Origin: Mesorhizobium sp. 131-2-1
GTDB taxonomy: Bacteria; Pseudomonadota; Alphaproteobacteria; Rhizobiales; Rhizobiaceae
Direction of reading: 5' to 3'
DNA: 64,000 bases
Assembly: GCF_016756535.1 (NCBI RefSeq)
Contig: NZ_AP023247.1
Span: 372,001-436,000 of the forward strand
The notes under the pieces were generated by a model. The model was not told where the DNA came from, searched no databases, and saw only the letters and a list, made by a program, of their open reading frames with translations. This document shows, piece by piece, positions 7,753 through 16,488 of this stretch. Position 1 is the stretch's first letter; the number at the start of each line of letters is the position of its first letter. The position numbers and the translations under genes are program-made.

Positions 7753-9768
7753 TCACGGTTCGCAGCTGACGGCTGGGGTTCTGAGCGGCAGGGTCATCTT
7801 GCAGCAAGGGTAGTAGCCACCCTTGTCCTGGTCGGACTTCCTGTAGAAGCAGAGCCCGACATCGACCGTATCGCCCGGATAGTGGCCGGTGATGCCGATC
7901 GTGTATGGCGCTCCCGGCACATGCGACATGGGTGAGGTCACCCCGACGCCCGGCGTTTTGGACAGAGCCTTGATCGAATCGCCGCCGAAGCCGGCATGGT
8001 CATGGAGATAGAGATCGGCCTCGAGGCCGGAGGGCGTACAGAAATACTGGACGTCCTCGACATCGAGACAGGGAGGCAGATTGCCGGGCGGTGGGAAGTC
8101 CGGCGGATAGAAGGGTGGCAGGTAGCCGCCCGGGATTTCCTCATAGTAGCCGGCGCGGCCCTCGCAGGGGCGCCAGACCCTGACGTCGCCGACATGGCCT
8201 TCCACCTCGGGATCCTCGAAATAGCCGTCGAAGTCGACGAACCAGGAACCGAAGGGCGGCACGTTGGCCGGCTTGACCAGCGCGCTCGGTGTGAGCTGCA
8301 CGCCGTGCACGGCAAAAGGCCCGCCGGCAGCGAGCTGTTCGGCAAGCGTGGGATTGTCGCGCAGCTTGTCGCCGGTGTTGACCAGCGTATCGGTGCAGAC
8401 GCTGGTGTCGAGATTGCCCTCGGCGTCGTAGCCATATTGCAGGTCGACCCCGCCGGCAGACTGGCGGTTGCCTTGCGGGAAGCCGATCGCATATTCCTGC
8501 GGCACTTCCACCCAGATCGATTCCGTCGCCGGATCGTCCGGATTCTCGCGCCAATAGCGGATGACCTCGCCCTTGCCGGAATCGGCGAAGCGGCTGTAAT
8601 CGTAGCGGTTTTCAACCGGGCCGCGCTGGGCCAGATACATGAAGCCCTTGTTGTCGAAGGCGATGCCGGTAACGGCATAGTCCTTGTCGGCCTTGACCGT
8701 CAGCTCCCAGCGCGGATCGCCGGCGAAGTGGCCGTCACGGGCAATGCCGACCGACCAGACCTCCGCCTTTTCACCGACCGAGTAGTAGACCCGGTCGCCG
8801 TGATAAGCGACCGCCCAGACACGGCGCTCGTCCTGGGTGTAGCCCCATGTGTCGGGGTCTTCGCTGTCGAAGGCAGCACCCTGGATGTCCATGACGGCGC
8901 CGTCGTCGGCGACCGGGGTGAGGCCATGCGCCGGGCGTCCGGCGACGCCATGGTCGAACGTGTCGATCAGCGTGCCGTTGGCGTCGATGCGATGGATCAG
9001 GCCGGTGTCGAGATCCGAGGCGAAGAACTGGCGATGGATGGGATCGAACGACAGGTTGCCGATGCCGGGCCCGCTGTTGGTGTCGATGTCGGCGAATTTC
9101 GAGACCGCGCCGGTGATGCCGTCGATCTTCCAGATCGTGCCCGGCCCGCCGCCATTCTCGGTGCCGAACTGGCCGTCCATGAAGGCAGCACCGGCAGCGC
9201 CGCGGCGCTCGCGCTCGGGGCGTCCGTCATCGTCGGCATCCGGCGTGACGATCTCGATGCCGTGCAGCGAGGTGGCGGCGGCATAGAGGTTCGGGATGCC
9301 CGACGGCACGCCATCGCGCACGCCGTCGTCATAGGTCAGGCCGAACACCTCGCCGATCTGGCCCGCCGTCACCTCGAAGGGCGGCGGTGTATTGACCAGC
9401 TGGCCCGAAGCCGGGCCGCCGAGATGCGAGACGTCGAAGACGCGCAAGGAGGCGCGTGTGGTGTCGATGAAGGTTTCGTCGACCGGATCGACACCGGGCG
9501 GCAGGCCTTCGTCGAAATTGGGGATGACGGTGCCGGGAAAGCCGGTCACCGCCATCGAGCCGGGATAGATGATCTGGGTTTCCTGCGCTGCGGCGGGGCC
9601 GCCGAGCCACAGGCTGGCGCTCAGCGCCAGTGCCAACGCAATTCCAGGAAAAGTATGAACCGGTTTTCCGTCAGGAAAACAAAGGGATAGGAATCCGCTG
9701 GTTGCTTTGATGGCGCGGCGCAAACGGCCGGCACGAGCGTGCGCGAAAGCGCTGTGGTCGCAAGACAT
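7753..9768 (-). CDS. Secreted beta-propeller-like protein of unknown function
   Basis: 671 residues. A long N-region (about 41 residues) leads to a hydrophobic stretch and a likely cleavage site (GPAAAQ|ET near residue 62). The mature part has repeating units with IWKIDGITG, GNLSFDPIHRQFFASDLDTGLIHRID and ITGIAFDNKGFMYLAQRG, resembling NHL/WD-type propeller blades that report position-specific values, then a C-terminal region with cysteines ending in LRTPAVSCEP. I do not recognise the family. The start has GGGGAG 6 nt upstream. Its stop overlaps the ribosome binding site of the next gene, so the two are co-transcribed and translationally coupled. Part of the signal region is encoded by a dispersed palindromic repeat (9640-9680). 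Confidence 0.75.
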   Translation of the reverse strand: MSCDHSAFAHARAGRLRRAIKATSGFLSLCFPDGKPVHTFPGIALALALSASLWLGGPAAAQETQIIYPGSMAVTGFPGTVIPNFDEGLPPGVDPVDETFIDTTRASLRVFDVSHLGGPASGQLVNTPPPFEVTAGQIGEVFGLTYDDGVRDGVPSGIPNLYAAATSLHGIEIVTPDADDDGRPERERRGAAGAAFMDGQFGTENGGGPGTIWKIDGITGAVSKFADIDTNSGPGIGNLSFDPIHRQFFASDLDTGLIHRIDANGTLIDTFDHGVAGRPAHGLTPVADDGAVMDIQGAAFDSEDPDTWGYTQDERRVWAVAYHGDRVYYSVGEKAEVWSVGIARDGHFAGDPRWELTVKADKDYAVTGIAFDNKGFMYLAQRGPVENRYDYSRFADSGKGEVIRYWRENPDDPATESIWVEVPQEYAIGFPQGNRQSAGGVDLQYGYDAEGNLDTSVCTDTLVNTGDKLRDNPTLAEQLAAGGPFAVHGVQLTPSALVKPANVPPFGSWFVDFDGYFEDPEVEGHVGDVRVWRPCEGRAGYYEEIPGGYLPPFYPPDFPPPGNLPPCLDVEDVQYFCTPSGLEADLYLHDHAGFGGDSIKALSKTPGVGVTSPMSHVPGAPYTIGITGHYPGDTVDVGLCFYRKSDQDKGGYYPCCKMTLPLRTPAVSCEP
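9640..9680. repeat. RIME-like repeat located inside the signal-peptide coding region
   Basis: The plus strand reads GCAATTCCAGGAAAAG, then AACCGGTTTTCCGTCAGGA. This matches the dispersed palindromic repeat whose first part also appears at the right end of the window (63977-64000). Here it lies within codons about 30-43 of the 7753-9768 gene and is translated. Confidence 0.55.
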
Positions 9769-10184
9769 AGAACTCCCCCCGAAGTCTAAGGGAGAAACGT
9801 CCGGTCTTGCCGCGCGGATCAGGGCCAGGCGCGGTGTTCCGGCACGTTCGTCCCTGATCGAATTGTCTGCTTTCCTCATAGTCACGATACGCCGGCTCTT
9901 ACGCAGGGTCAACGGAATCAGCGGAAAGCCCAGCGCATCGACCCCGTCCCGAAGGCGGTGGTCGCGCCGAGCTCCTGTTGTTCCCGGAGACCGTGGAGCC
10001 TCTGGGTTTCTGGTCATAGGGGCTGTCCTTTCCCGGAGCCGCACCATGCGGCACCTGAGCGTCAGTGGTAGGCTGGCGCGGAAAGGTTCATGCTGCCGTC
10101 GAAGGAAACCTGCGGCCGGCTTTCCGGCGCGGCGGCCTTCTGTTAGCGTCATTGCAGATAAGCTTGGATAGTCAGGGGGCGGGC
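9769..10184. other. Divergent intergenic region
   Basis: 416 bases between two divergently oriented genes. It contains a good sigma-70 promoter for the leftward secreted-protein operon (9884-9912). Toward the right the sequence around 10150-10180 is AT-richer and should hold the promoter of the binding-protein gene, but I cannot assign boxes. No convincing additional gene. Confidence 0.5.
9884..9912 (-). promoter_or_regulatory. Sigma-70-type promoter for the secreted-protein operon
   Basis: On the minus strand, TTGACC (9907-9912) is separated by exactly 17 nt from TATCGT (9884-9889). Transcription would begin near 9877, giving a leader of about 110 nt before the ATG at 9768. Confidence 0.55.
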
Positions 10185-11774
10185 ATGACCGGCAATCGCC
10201 TTGTTCTGCTGCTGGCGTCGATCGTTCTGGTCTCACCGGTATTGCCGTCGGCGGCCAAGACTCTGGTCTATTGCACCGAGGCCAGTCCCGACACGTTCGA
10301 TCCGGCGATTGCCTCCGGCACCCGCGATGCATCGGCGACCGCGCTCTACAACCGCATCGTCGAGTTTGAGCCCGGCACGACCAGGGTGCGGCCGGGCCTC
10401 GCCGAAAAATGGGAGGTTTCCGGCGACGGGCTGACCTACACCTTCCACCTGCGGCACGGCGTGAAATTCCACAGCATCGATGGCTTTACGCCGACGCGCG
10501 ACTTCAATGCCGACGATGTGCTGTTCACCTTCGACCGCCAAGCCAACGCCGAGAACCCGTTCCACAATTATGCCGGCCGCCAGTACATCTATTTCGACGG
10601 CATCGGCATGCCGGGTCTGGTCGCTGGCTGGCGCAAGCTCGACGACTACACTGTCGTCATGACGCTGAAGGCGCCGCACGCGCCGATGCTTGCCGACCTG
10701 GCGCTGGATTTCGCGTCGGTCGTTTCCCGGGAATATGCCGACAGGCTGCTGGCCGAGAAGCGGCCGCTGGATCTGGCGACACGGCCGGTCGGAACAGGTC
10801 CGTTCCAGCTTGTCGACTACCAGCAGGACGCGGTCATCCGCTACAAGGCCAATCCGGACTACTGGCGCGGCCGGCCGAAGATCGACGATCTTGTCTTTGC
10901 CGTCACCACCGACGCCAGCATCCGCATGGCAAAGCTGCGGGCCGGCGAGTGCGATGTGATGCCTTACCCCAACCCGGCCGACCTCGAGGCGATCAAGGCC
11001 GCGCCAGGCATCAGGCTGCTGCAGCAGGAAGGTCTCAACACCGGCTATCTCGCCTTCAACACCTTGCAGAAGCCGTTCGACGATCCGCGCGTCAGGAAGG
11101 CGATCGACATGGCCATCGACAAGAGGGCGATCGTCGACGTCGTCTTCCGCGGCACCGGCGAACTCGCCCGCAATCCGTTGCCGCCGACCTCATGGGCCTA
11201 TGACAGGACGGCCCCGGACGATGTCTACGATCCCGATGCCGCCAAGCGCGAGCTTGCCGCGGCCGGCGTTCACGATCTGCATATGAAGGTCTGGGCGATG
11301 CCCGTGCAGCGGCCCTACAACCCCAACGCCCGGCTGATGGCCGAGATGATCCAGTCGGACCTCGCCAGGATCGGCGTCGGCGTCGATATCGTCAGCTACG
11401 AATGGGCCGAGTACCTCAGCCGCTCGAAGGCGCGCGACCGCGACGGTGCCATGCTGTTCGGCTTCACCGGCGACAATGGCGATCCCGACAATTTCCTCTC
11501 GGTGCCGCTCGGCTGCGCGGGCGTAGGCACTACAAACCGTGCCAACTGGTGTTTTCCTGCCTTCGATGCGCTGCTCAAGCAGGCCGCCGCCATCGTCGAT
11601 CCGGCCGCCCGGACGAAACTCTATATCGAGGCGCAACAACTGTTCCGGCAGCAAACGCCTTGGGTGGTGATTGCGCATTCCGTCGTGTCGATCCCGATGC
11701 GCGAAAGGGTTCGAAACTATGTCATGGATCCTTTCGACCACCATGACTTCTCCGGCGTCGACATCCAGGACTGA
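10185..11774 (+). CDS. Peptide-type ABC transporter substrate-binding protein (SBP family 5, DppA-like)
   Basis: 529 residues. A Sec signal peptide (MTGNRLVLLLASIVLVSPVLPSAA) is followed by the family-5 binding-protein fold: TLVYCTEASPDTFDPA, GLAEKWEVSGDGLTYTFHLRHGVKFH (the family signature), RPVGTGPFQLVDY, and VRKAIDMAIDK. Cysteines at LGCAGVGTTNRANWCF resemble the pair found in DppA-type dipeptide/haem binders. The start is the ATG preceding the signal peptide; upstream codons in the same frame look non-coding. No permease or ATPase gene is next to it, so it would have to use a transporter encoded elsewhere. It is followed at 9 nt by an ATP-grasp-like gene. Confidence 0.9.
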   Translation: MTGNRLVLLLASIVLVSPVLPSAAKTLVYCTEASPDTFDPAIASGTRDASATALYNRIVEFEPGTTRVRPGLAEKWEVSGDGLTYTFHLRHGVKFHSIDGFTPTRDFNADDVLFTFDRQANAENPFHNYAGRQYIYFDGIGMPGLVAGWRKLDDYTVVMTLKAPHAPMLADLALDFASVVSREYADRLLAEKRPLDLATRPVGTGPFQLVDYQQDAVIRYKANPDYWRGRPKIDDLVFAVTTDASIRMAKLRAGECDVMPYPNPADLEAIKAAPGIRLLQQEGLNTGYLAFNTLQKPFDDPRVRKAIDMAIDKRAIVDVVFRGTGELARNPLPPTSWAYDRTAPDDVYDPDAAKRELAAAGVHDLHMKVWAMPVQRPYNPNARLMAEMIQSDLARIGVGVDIVSYEWAEYLSRSKARDRDGAMLFGFTGDNGDPDNFLSVPLGCAGVGTTNRANWCFPAFDALLKQAAAIVDPAARTKLYIEAQQLFRQQTPWVVIAHSVVSIPMRERVRNYVMDPFDHHDFSGVDIQD

Positions 11775-11783
11775 CCGCCGAGG

Positions 11784-12644
11784 ATGGCCGCGGACCTCGA
11801 CCTCTATGTGGAGAGCCTCGGCAATTTCGGTTCGGCCCGGGAATACTCGATCCAGTCGCTGCTGCCCTACGTCGAAGAGGCCGGGCTGAAGGTGCGCGTG
11901 CTCGACCGCCTGGCAAACGAGAGCCGGGCGCCGGCCGCTCTTATGCATGTCGACCTGACCGAGGTGCCGCAAGCCTATCGCCAGATCGACGATCTCTACC
12001 AGCGCACCCTCAATGGCCGCGCGCTGTCCATCCACCGGCACCTCTATTCGACGCTCAGGCTTGAGGCCGGCGACAGTCATCCCGGCCCGGTCGTCGTCAA
12101 GACCGTGCTCAACAGCCGGGGCCGCCCGGAGCTGCGCTGGCGGCAGTACAGCAATGGCTGGACGCGCATGGCACATGCGCTGCGCAAGATGGTCACGCCG
12201 GACTACAAGGAGCGTCTGTGCCCGCCCTACCGCGTCTACGCTAGCATCGCCGAGGTGCCGGCGGAGGTCTGGCGCGACGAAAGGCTGATGGTGGAAAAAT
12301 TCGCCTTCGCCAGCCTCGACCTGCCGATCGTCAAGCACCGCTACATGTTCCTGCTCGGGGCCGAGCTCAACATGCGGCAGGTCTACAACGACGTGCTGTG
12401 CGCCGGCGGCAAGATCGTCAGCAACGAAGTGGGAGGCGCGGTTCCGGATGAGGTCAGGGCAGTGCGCGAGAAGCTCAACCTCGATTTCGGCGCGATCGAC
12501 TATTTTGTCGTCGACGGCAAGGGCATCGTCGTCGACGCCAACAAGACGGTCGGTTCCAATCCGAACTGGCTGAAACGCAATTTGTTCCGGCAGGAATTCG
12601 ACCACCGCATGGCCGAAGCGCTGATCGCCTTCATTCGCGGCTGA
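11784..12644 (+). CDS. ATP-grasp-like protein (unknown substrate)
   Basis: 286 residues, cytosolic, no signal peptide. The C-terminal part (IDYFVVDGKGIVVDANKTVG, about residues 236-255) resembles the metal/ATP-binding strand of ATP-grasp enzymes, where Asp and Asn coordinate magnesium. The middle has VVVKTVLNSRGRPELR and a basic segment. I cannot name a family. The ATG follows the binding-protein stop by 9 nt with GAGG directly before it, so the two are probably co-transcribed. A role in ligating or modifying an imported amino acid or peptide is possible but only suggested by this neighbour. Confidence 0.7.
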   Translation: MAADLDLYVESLGNFGSAREYSIQSLLPYVEEAGLKVRVLDRLANESRAPAALMHVDLTEVPQAYRQIDDLYQRTLNGRALSIHRHLYSTLRLEAGDSHPGPVVVKTVLNSRGRPELRWRQYSNGWTRMAHALRKMVTPDYKERLCPPYRVYASIAEVPAEVWRDERLMVEKFAFASLDLPIVKHRYMFLLGAELNMRQVYNDVLCAGGKIVSNEVGGAVPDEVRAVREKLNLDFGAIDYFVVDGKGIVVDANKTVGSNPNWLKRNLFRQEFDHRMAEALIAFIRG

Positions 12645-12662
12645 GCAGAGAAAACCTGCTCA
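12642..12662. terminator. Shared hairpin at a convergent gene junction
   Basis: TGAGCAG (12642-12648) pairs with CTGCTCA (12656-12662) around a 7-nt loop. The two arms contain the stop codons of the converging genes. There is no T-run, so intrinsic termination is uncertain. Confidence 0.35.
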
Positions 12663-13601
12663 CCAGATCCATTCGCCCTTGCCTAGCGCCGACACGGCGT
12701 CGACGATGCGGGTAAAACTCGTCCGCGCCCGGCCGACCGTGTGCCTGGCCCTGAGATAGCCGTGGACGAGGCCCGGCTCCTCGAACCAGTAGGCCCGCCC
12801 GCCTGCGGCAAGCACCCGGTCGCGATAGGCTTCGCCGTCCGATGACAGCGGGTCGCACTCGGCGGTGATCAGCACGGTCGGCGGCAGGTAGGCGAAATCG
12901 GCATCGGCGAGCGGCGACAAGGTGATGTCACCGGTGCGATCCTCGCCGCCGGTGCGGATACCCATGTAGAAATCGAGATCGCGCACCGTCAGCATCGGCG
13001 CCTCTGCATGCGCGACATAGGACCCTTTCGAACGATCGCCGCCGAGGCCCGGATAGATCAAGACCTGGCCGAGCGGCTTTTTGCCATGGCCGCGCGTCGC
13101 ATGGCTGACAGCGGCGCAGAGATTGCCGCCGGCGCTGTCGCCGCAGAGCAGGACGGAGCGATCGTAAGTGGCGGCAGCCCATTCGAAGGCGGCCATGACA
13201 TCGTCGAAGGCCGCCGGGTGCCGGTGCTCCGGCGCCAGCCGGTAATCGACCGAGACCACCTCGAAGCCCGTGCGTGCGCACAGTTCGGCGCAGACATCGT
13301 CATGGCTGTCCAGCCCCCCGAGGATGAAGCCGCCGCCATGGACGTAGAGAACCATCGCGGCCCCATCCGGCTTCGAATTGCGGTAGATGCGGACCGGGAT
13401 GTCGCGCGCGGGCGCGGCGATAACGGTGGTCCTGACCGTCACACCCTCCGGATAGCCGGCAAAGAATTCGCGGCACATCCTGTCATAGATCGCGCGCTGC
13501 TCGGCAACGGTGTAGTCGATCGTGTCCGGCGGATAATAGGAGTTAGTCTTCTCGATGAAGGCCCAGGTCTCGGGGTCGATGAGCTTCTTGTAGTCGGTCA
13601 T
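12660..13601 (-). CDS. Alpha/beta hydrolase, hormone-sensitive lipase family esterase
   Basis: 313 residues, cytosolic. It has the HSL oxyanion motif HGGG (88-91), the nucleophile elbow GDSAGG (S156), and the likely acid D250 (ECDP) and base H280 (LVHGY). Members hydrolyse short acyl esters. It is the last gene of the carnitine operon, 17 nt after caiD, so an O-acylcarnitine esterase feeding carnitine into the pathway is a sensible inference; short-chain acylcarnitine hydrolases are known from Pseudomonas. Start at MTDYKKLID; the longer open frame upstream overlaps caiD and looks like a shadow. Confidence 0.88.
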   Translation of the reverse strand: MTDYKKLIDPETWAFIEKTNSYYPPDTIDYTVAEQRAIYDRMCREFFAGYPEGVTVRTTVIAAPARDIPVRIYRNSKPDGAAMVLYVHGGGFILGGLDSHDDVCAELCARTGFEVVSVDYRLAPEHRHPAAFDDVMAAFEWAAATYDRSVLLCGDSAGGNLCAAVSHATRGHGKKPLGQVLIYPGLGGDRSKGSYVAHAEAPMLTVRDLDFYMGIRTGGEDRTGDITLSPLADADFAYLPPTVLITAECDPLSSDGEAYRDRVLAAGGRAYWFEEPGLVHGYLRARHTVGRARTSFTRIVDAVSALGKGEWIW

Positions 13602-13618
13602 GGGATGCTGAAGGCGTC

Positions 13619-14401
13619 CTACCTGCCCTTCCACACCGGATCGCGCTTCTCGGCAAAGGCGCGAAAACCTTCCATATTGTCCTCGGAGCCGTAGAGGATA
13701 TCGACGGTGGGCAACTGCCTGCGGGTAACCTTGTTCATCGCGTCCTGGAAGGTGAGCGCCTCGGCGACGCGCGCGGTTTCCTTGATCGCGGCGAAGACCA
13801 GCGGCGGGCCGCTGGCGAGCAGCCGCGCGATCTCCCAGACGCGGTCCTCGAGCTTCTCCCGGGGCAGCACCTCGTTGACCAGGCCCCAGCGATGCGCTTC
13901 GGCAACATCCATCCAGCGGCCGGTGAGCAAAAGGTCCATGGCGACATGGTAGGGAATGCGCTTCGGCAACTTGATCGTCGCGGCGTCGGCAAGCGTGCCG
14001 GCGCGGATCTCGGGCAGCGCGAAGGAGGAATGGTCGGAGGCGTAGATCAGGTCGCAAGACAGCGCCAGCTCGAAGCCGCCGCCGACCGCCATGCCGTTGA
14101 CGCAGGCGATGACCGGCTTGTTGAGGTCGCGCAACTCCTGCAGCCCGGCGAAGCCGCCGACGCCATAGTCGCCGTCGACCGCGTCGCCGCCGGCCGCCGC
14201 CTTGAGGTCCCAGCCGGCGCAGAAGAACTTGTCGCCGGCGGTCTTGACGATAGCGACGCGCAGGTCAGGATCGTCGCGGAACGCCTTGAACGTCTCGCCC
14301 ATCAGCCGCGACGTCTTGAGGTCGATGGCGTTGGCCTTCGGCCGGTCGAGCGTGACCTCGAAGACGGCGCCCTCGCGGCGGGTGGTGATGACGTCAGCCA
14401 T
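13619..14401 (-). CDS. caiD: Carnitinyl-CoA dehydratase / crotonobetainyl-CoA hydratase
   Basis: 260 residues of the enoyl-CoA hydratase superfamily. Similarity to E. coli CaiD runs throughout: LDRPKANAID, FRDDPDLRVAI, CAGWDLKAAA, GGFAGL, GGGFELAL, and a C-terminus AFAEKRDPVWKGR that matches CaiD as I remember it. The two catalytic glutamates are E111 and E131, the same numbers as in E. coli. It reversibly hydrates crotonobetainyl-CoA to L-carnitinyl-CoA. In this aerobic, CdhA-containing context it most likely works in the hydration direction. The ATG overlaps the stop of the CoA ligase gene by 8 nt, indicating coupled translation. Confidence 0.92.
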   Translation of the reverse strand: MADVITTRREGAVFEVTLDRPKANAIDLKTSRLMGETFKAFRDDPDLRVAIVKTAGDKFFCAGWDLKAAAGGDAVDGDYGVGGFAGLQELRDLNKPVIACVNGMAVGGGFELALSCDLIYASDHSSFALPEIRAGTLADAATIKLPKRIPYHVAMDLLLTGRWMDVAEAHRWGLVNEVLPREKLEDRVWEIARLLASGPPLVFAAIKETARVAEALTFQDAMNKVTRRQLPTVDILYGSEDNMEGFRAFAEKRDPVWKGR

Positions 14402-16478
14402 TCTTCTTTTCTCCAAGCACCAGCAGCGCGTCGGCGATCCAGGCGCCCTTGCCTTCGGCGCAGACAATCAGCGGATTGATGTCGAGTTCCTCGATCTCGC
14501 CGGCATTCTGCTGCACGAAAGCGGCAATGCCGGCGATCGCGTCGATAGCGGCGGCGACATCGGCCTTTGGCCGGCCGCGATAGCCTTCGAGCAGCGGATA
14601 GAGCTTCAGTCCACGCAGCGCCGCCTCGATGTCGTCGCGCGTCGCCGGCAGCATCAAAGTGACGCTGTCGCGCAGGAGCTCGACCAGCACGCCACCGGTG
14701 CCGAGCGTCATCACCGCGCCGAACATCGGGTCGCGGGTGAAGCCGACGATCAGTTCGGCGACGCCGTCGCGAACCATGCGCTCGGCATATAGGCCGGTGC
14801 CGAGCGGCAGGAGATCATGGGCGGCGGTGCTGACGGATTCGGCGTCCCTGAGGTTCAGCCGCACCGCGCCGACTTCCGACTTGTGGGTGACGCCGAGCGC
14901 CTTCAACGCCACGGGGAAGCCGAGCGCCATGGAGGAGATCACGGCCTCCACCGCATTGGCGGCGCGCTCGCCCTTCGGCACGGGGAGGCCTGCCTTGATC
15001 AGCCGCGCCTTGGCCTCGGCTTCGTCGGGCGTGACATGACCGGCGTCAGCCGCGCCGGCAGCGCTGGTGTCGACCGGCTGCGCCTCGGGCTCGCGCCAGG
15101 CCCAGCCGATGAAAGCGGCCGCCTGAGCCGCGTCCATGGCTTCCGAGATGCCGAACAACGGCACCATGCCGCGCGCCATCAGCCCGGCAGTATATTCCTC
15201 CGGCAGGTTCTCCGGCAGCGACGACACGATCGCGCCTTGCGCGCCGTTGGTCTTCAGCGCCGCCTCGAAAGCGCGCAGCGTCGCCCACCAGTCGGTGTCG
15301 GAGCAGCGGTCGGGGCGCGGGAAGTCGAGCACCAGCATGTTGAGGTCGAAGCCGCCCGACACCATGGCGGTGAAGGTCGCCGTCATCGCCGGCTCGTTGT
15401 TCCAGATGAAGGTGTGGTAGTCGAGCGGATTGGCGACCGCGACCAGCGGCCCGAGCGTCGTCTTGACATGGGCGCGGTGCTTGTCGGTGAGCGCAGGGAA
15501 ATGCACCCAGCGGCCTTCGGCGCTGTCGGCCATGACCGAGGCCTCGCCGCCCGAGCAGCTCATCGAGGACAATTTGTAGCCGGGCAGCGGCCCGGTGATG
15601 TGCAGGAGCTTCAACGCTTCGATGAAGGCCGGAATGGAATCGACGCGGGCGATGCCGAGCCGCCTCAGGAAGGCGCCCGAGGCAGCGTCCGAGCCGGCCA
15701 GCGAGGCGGTGTGCGACACCGTCGCTTGCCGCGCCTGTTCCGAACGGCCGACCTTCATGGCGATGATCGGCTTCTTCAGCTCGCGCGCCCTGGCCGCCAG
15801 CCGCTCGAAGCCGGCTACCGAATCGAACGCCTCGATATGCAGGCCGAGCGATGTGACGCGCTCGTCCTCGATCAGGCCGAGCGCCATTTCGGAGAGACCG
15901 GTCTGCGCCTGGTTGCCGGCCGTCATCAGGAAGGCGATCGGCAGGCCGCGCTTCTGCATGGTCATGTTGATGGCGATGTTGGACGACTGGGTGATGATGG
16001 CGACGCCCTTGCCGCCGTCGGGCAGCCTGATGCCGCCATGCTGGTCGGGCCAGAGCAGCGCGCCGTCGGCATAGTTGATCAGGCCGTAGCAGTTGGGGCC
16101 GATGATCGGCATCTGGCCTGCAGCTGCGACAAGTTCCGCCTGCAGCCGCTCGCCGTCCTCGTCATAGGCCTCGGTTTCGAGGAAGCCGGCCGCGAAGCAG
16201 ACGGCGCCGCCGGCGCCGCGCTCGGCCAGCGCCTTGACGACTTCGATGGTGAGATGCCGGTTGACGCCGACGAAGGCCGCGTCAGGCGCGCCGGGCAATT
16301 CGGCGACGGAGCGGTAGGCCTTGCGGCCGGCGACCTCGTCCTTGGTCGGATGCACCGGCCAGATTTCGCCGGCAAAGCCCATCTTGATCGATTGCGCCAC
16401 GACGGCGGCGGCCTGCGCGCCACCGAACACGGCGATCGATTTCGGGCGCAGGAGACGTTCGAGTTTATGCATGGCCAT
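14394..16478 (-). CDS. Acyl-CoA synthetase (NDP-forming), probable betaine-CoA ligase
   Basis: 694 residues. It has the domain order of ADP-forming acyl-CoA synthetases: a CoA-binding Rossmann domain (RPKSIAVFGGAQ, about 11-22), the two ligase-CoA domains with the phospho-histidine motif SHTASLAGSD, and a C-terminal ATP-grasp domain (from about residue 490: DEAEAKARLIKAGLPVPKG, FPVALKALG, ELDINPL). Placement between the acyl-CoA dehydrogenase and caiD suggests it activates gamma-butyrobetaine, crotonobetaine or carnitine, replacing the AMP-forming CaiC of enterobacteria. ATG at 16478; a second in-frame ATG at 16472 is possible. A palindromic repeat lies just upstream, inside the operon. Confidence 0.88.
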   Translation of the reverse strand: MAMHKLERLLRPKSIAVFGGAQAAAVVAQSIKMGFAGEIWPVHPTKDEVAGRKAYRSVAELPGAPDAAFVGVNRHLTIEVVKALAERGAGGAVCFAAGFLETEAYDEDGERLQAELVAAAGQMPIIGPNCYGLINYADGALLWPDQHGGIRLPDGGKGVAIITQSSNIAINMTMQKRGLPIAFLMTAGNQAQTGLSEMALGLIEDERVTSLGLHIEAFDSVAGFERLAARARELKKPIIAMKVGRSEQARQATVSHTASLAGSDAASGAFLRRLGIARVDSIPAFIEALKLLHITGPLPGYKLSSMSCSGGEASVMADSAEGRWVHFPALTDKHRAHVKTTLGPLVAVANPLDYHTFIWNNEPAMTATFTAMVSGGFDLNMLVLDFPRPDRCSDTDWWATLRAFEAALKTNGAQGAIVSSLPENLPEEYTAGLMARGMVPLFGISEAMDAAQAAAFIGWAWREPEAQPVDTSAAGAADAGHVTPDEAEAKARLIKAGLPVPKGERAANAVEAVISSMALGFPVALKALGVTHKSEVGAVRLNLRDAESVSTAAHDLLPLGTGLYAERMVRDGVAELIVGFTRDPMFGAVMTLGTGGVLVELLRDSVTLMLPATRDDIEAALRGLKLYPLLEGYRGRPKADVAAAIDAIAGIAAFVQQNAGEIEELDINPLIVCAEGKGAWIADALLVLGEKKNG

Positions 16479-16488
16479 CTTTTCGTTT

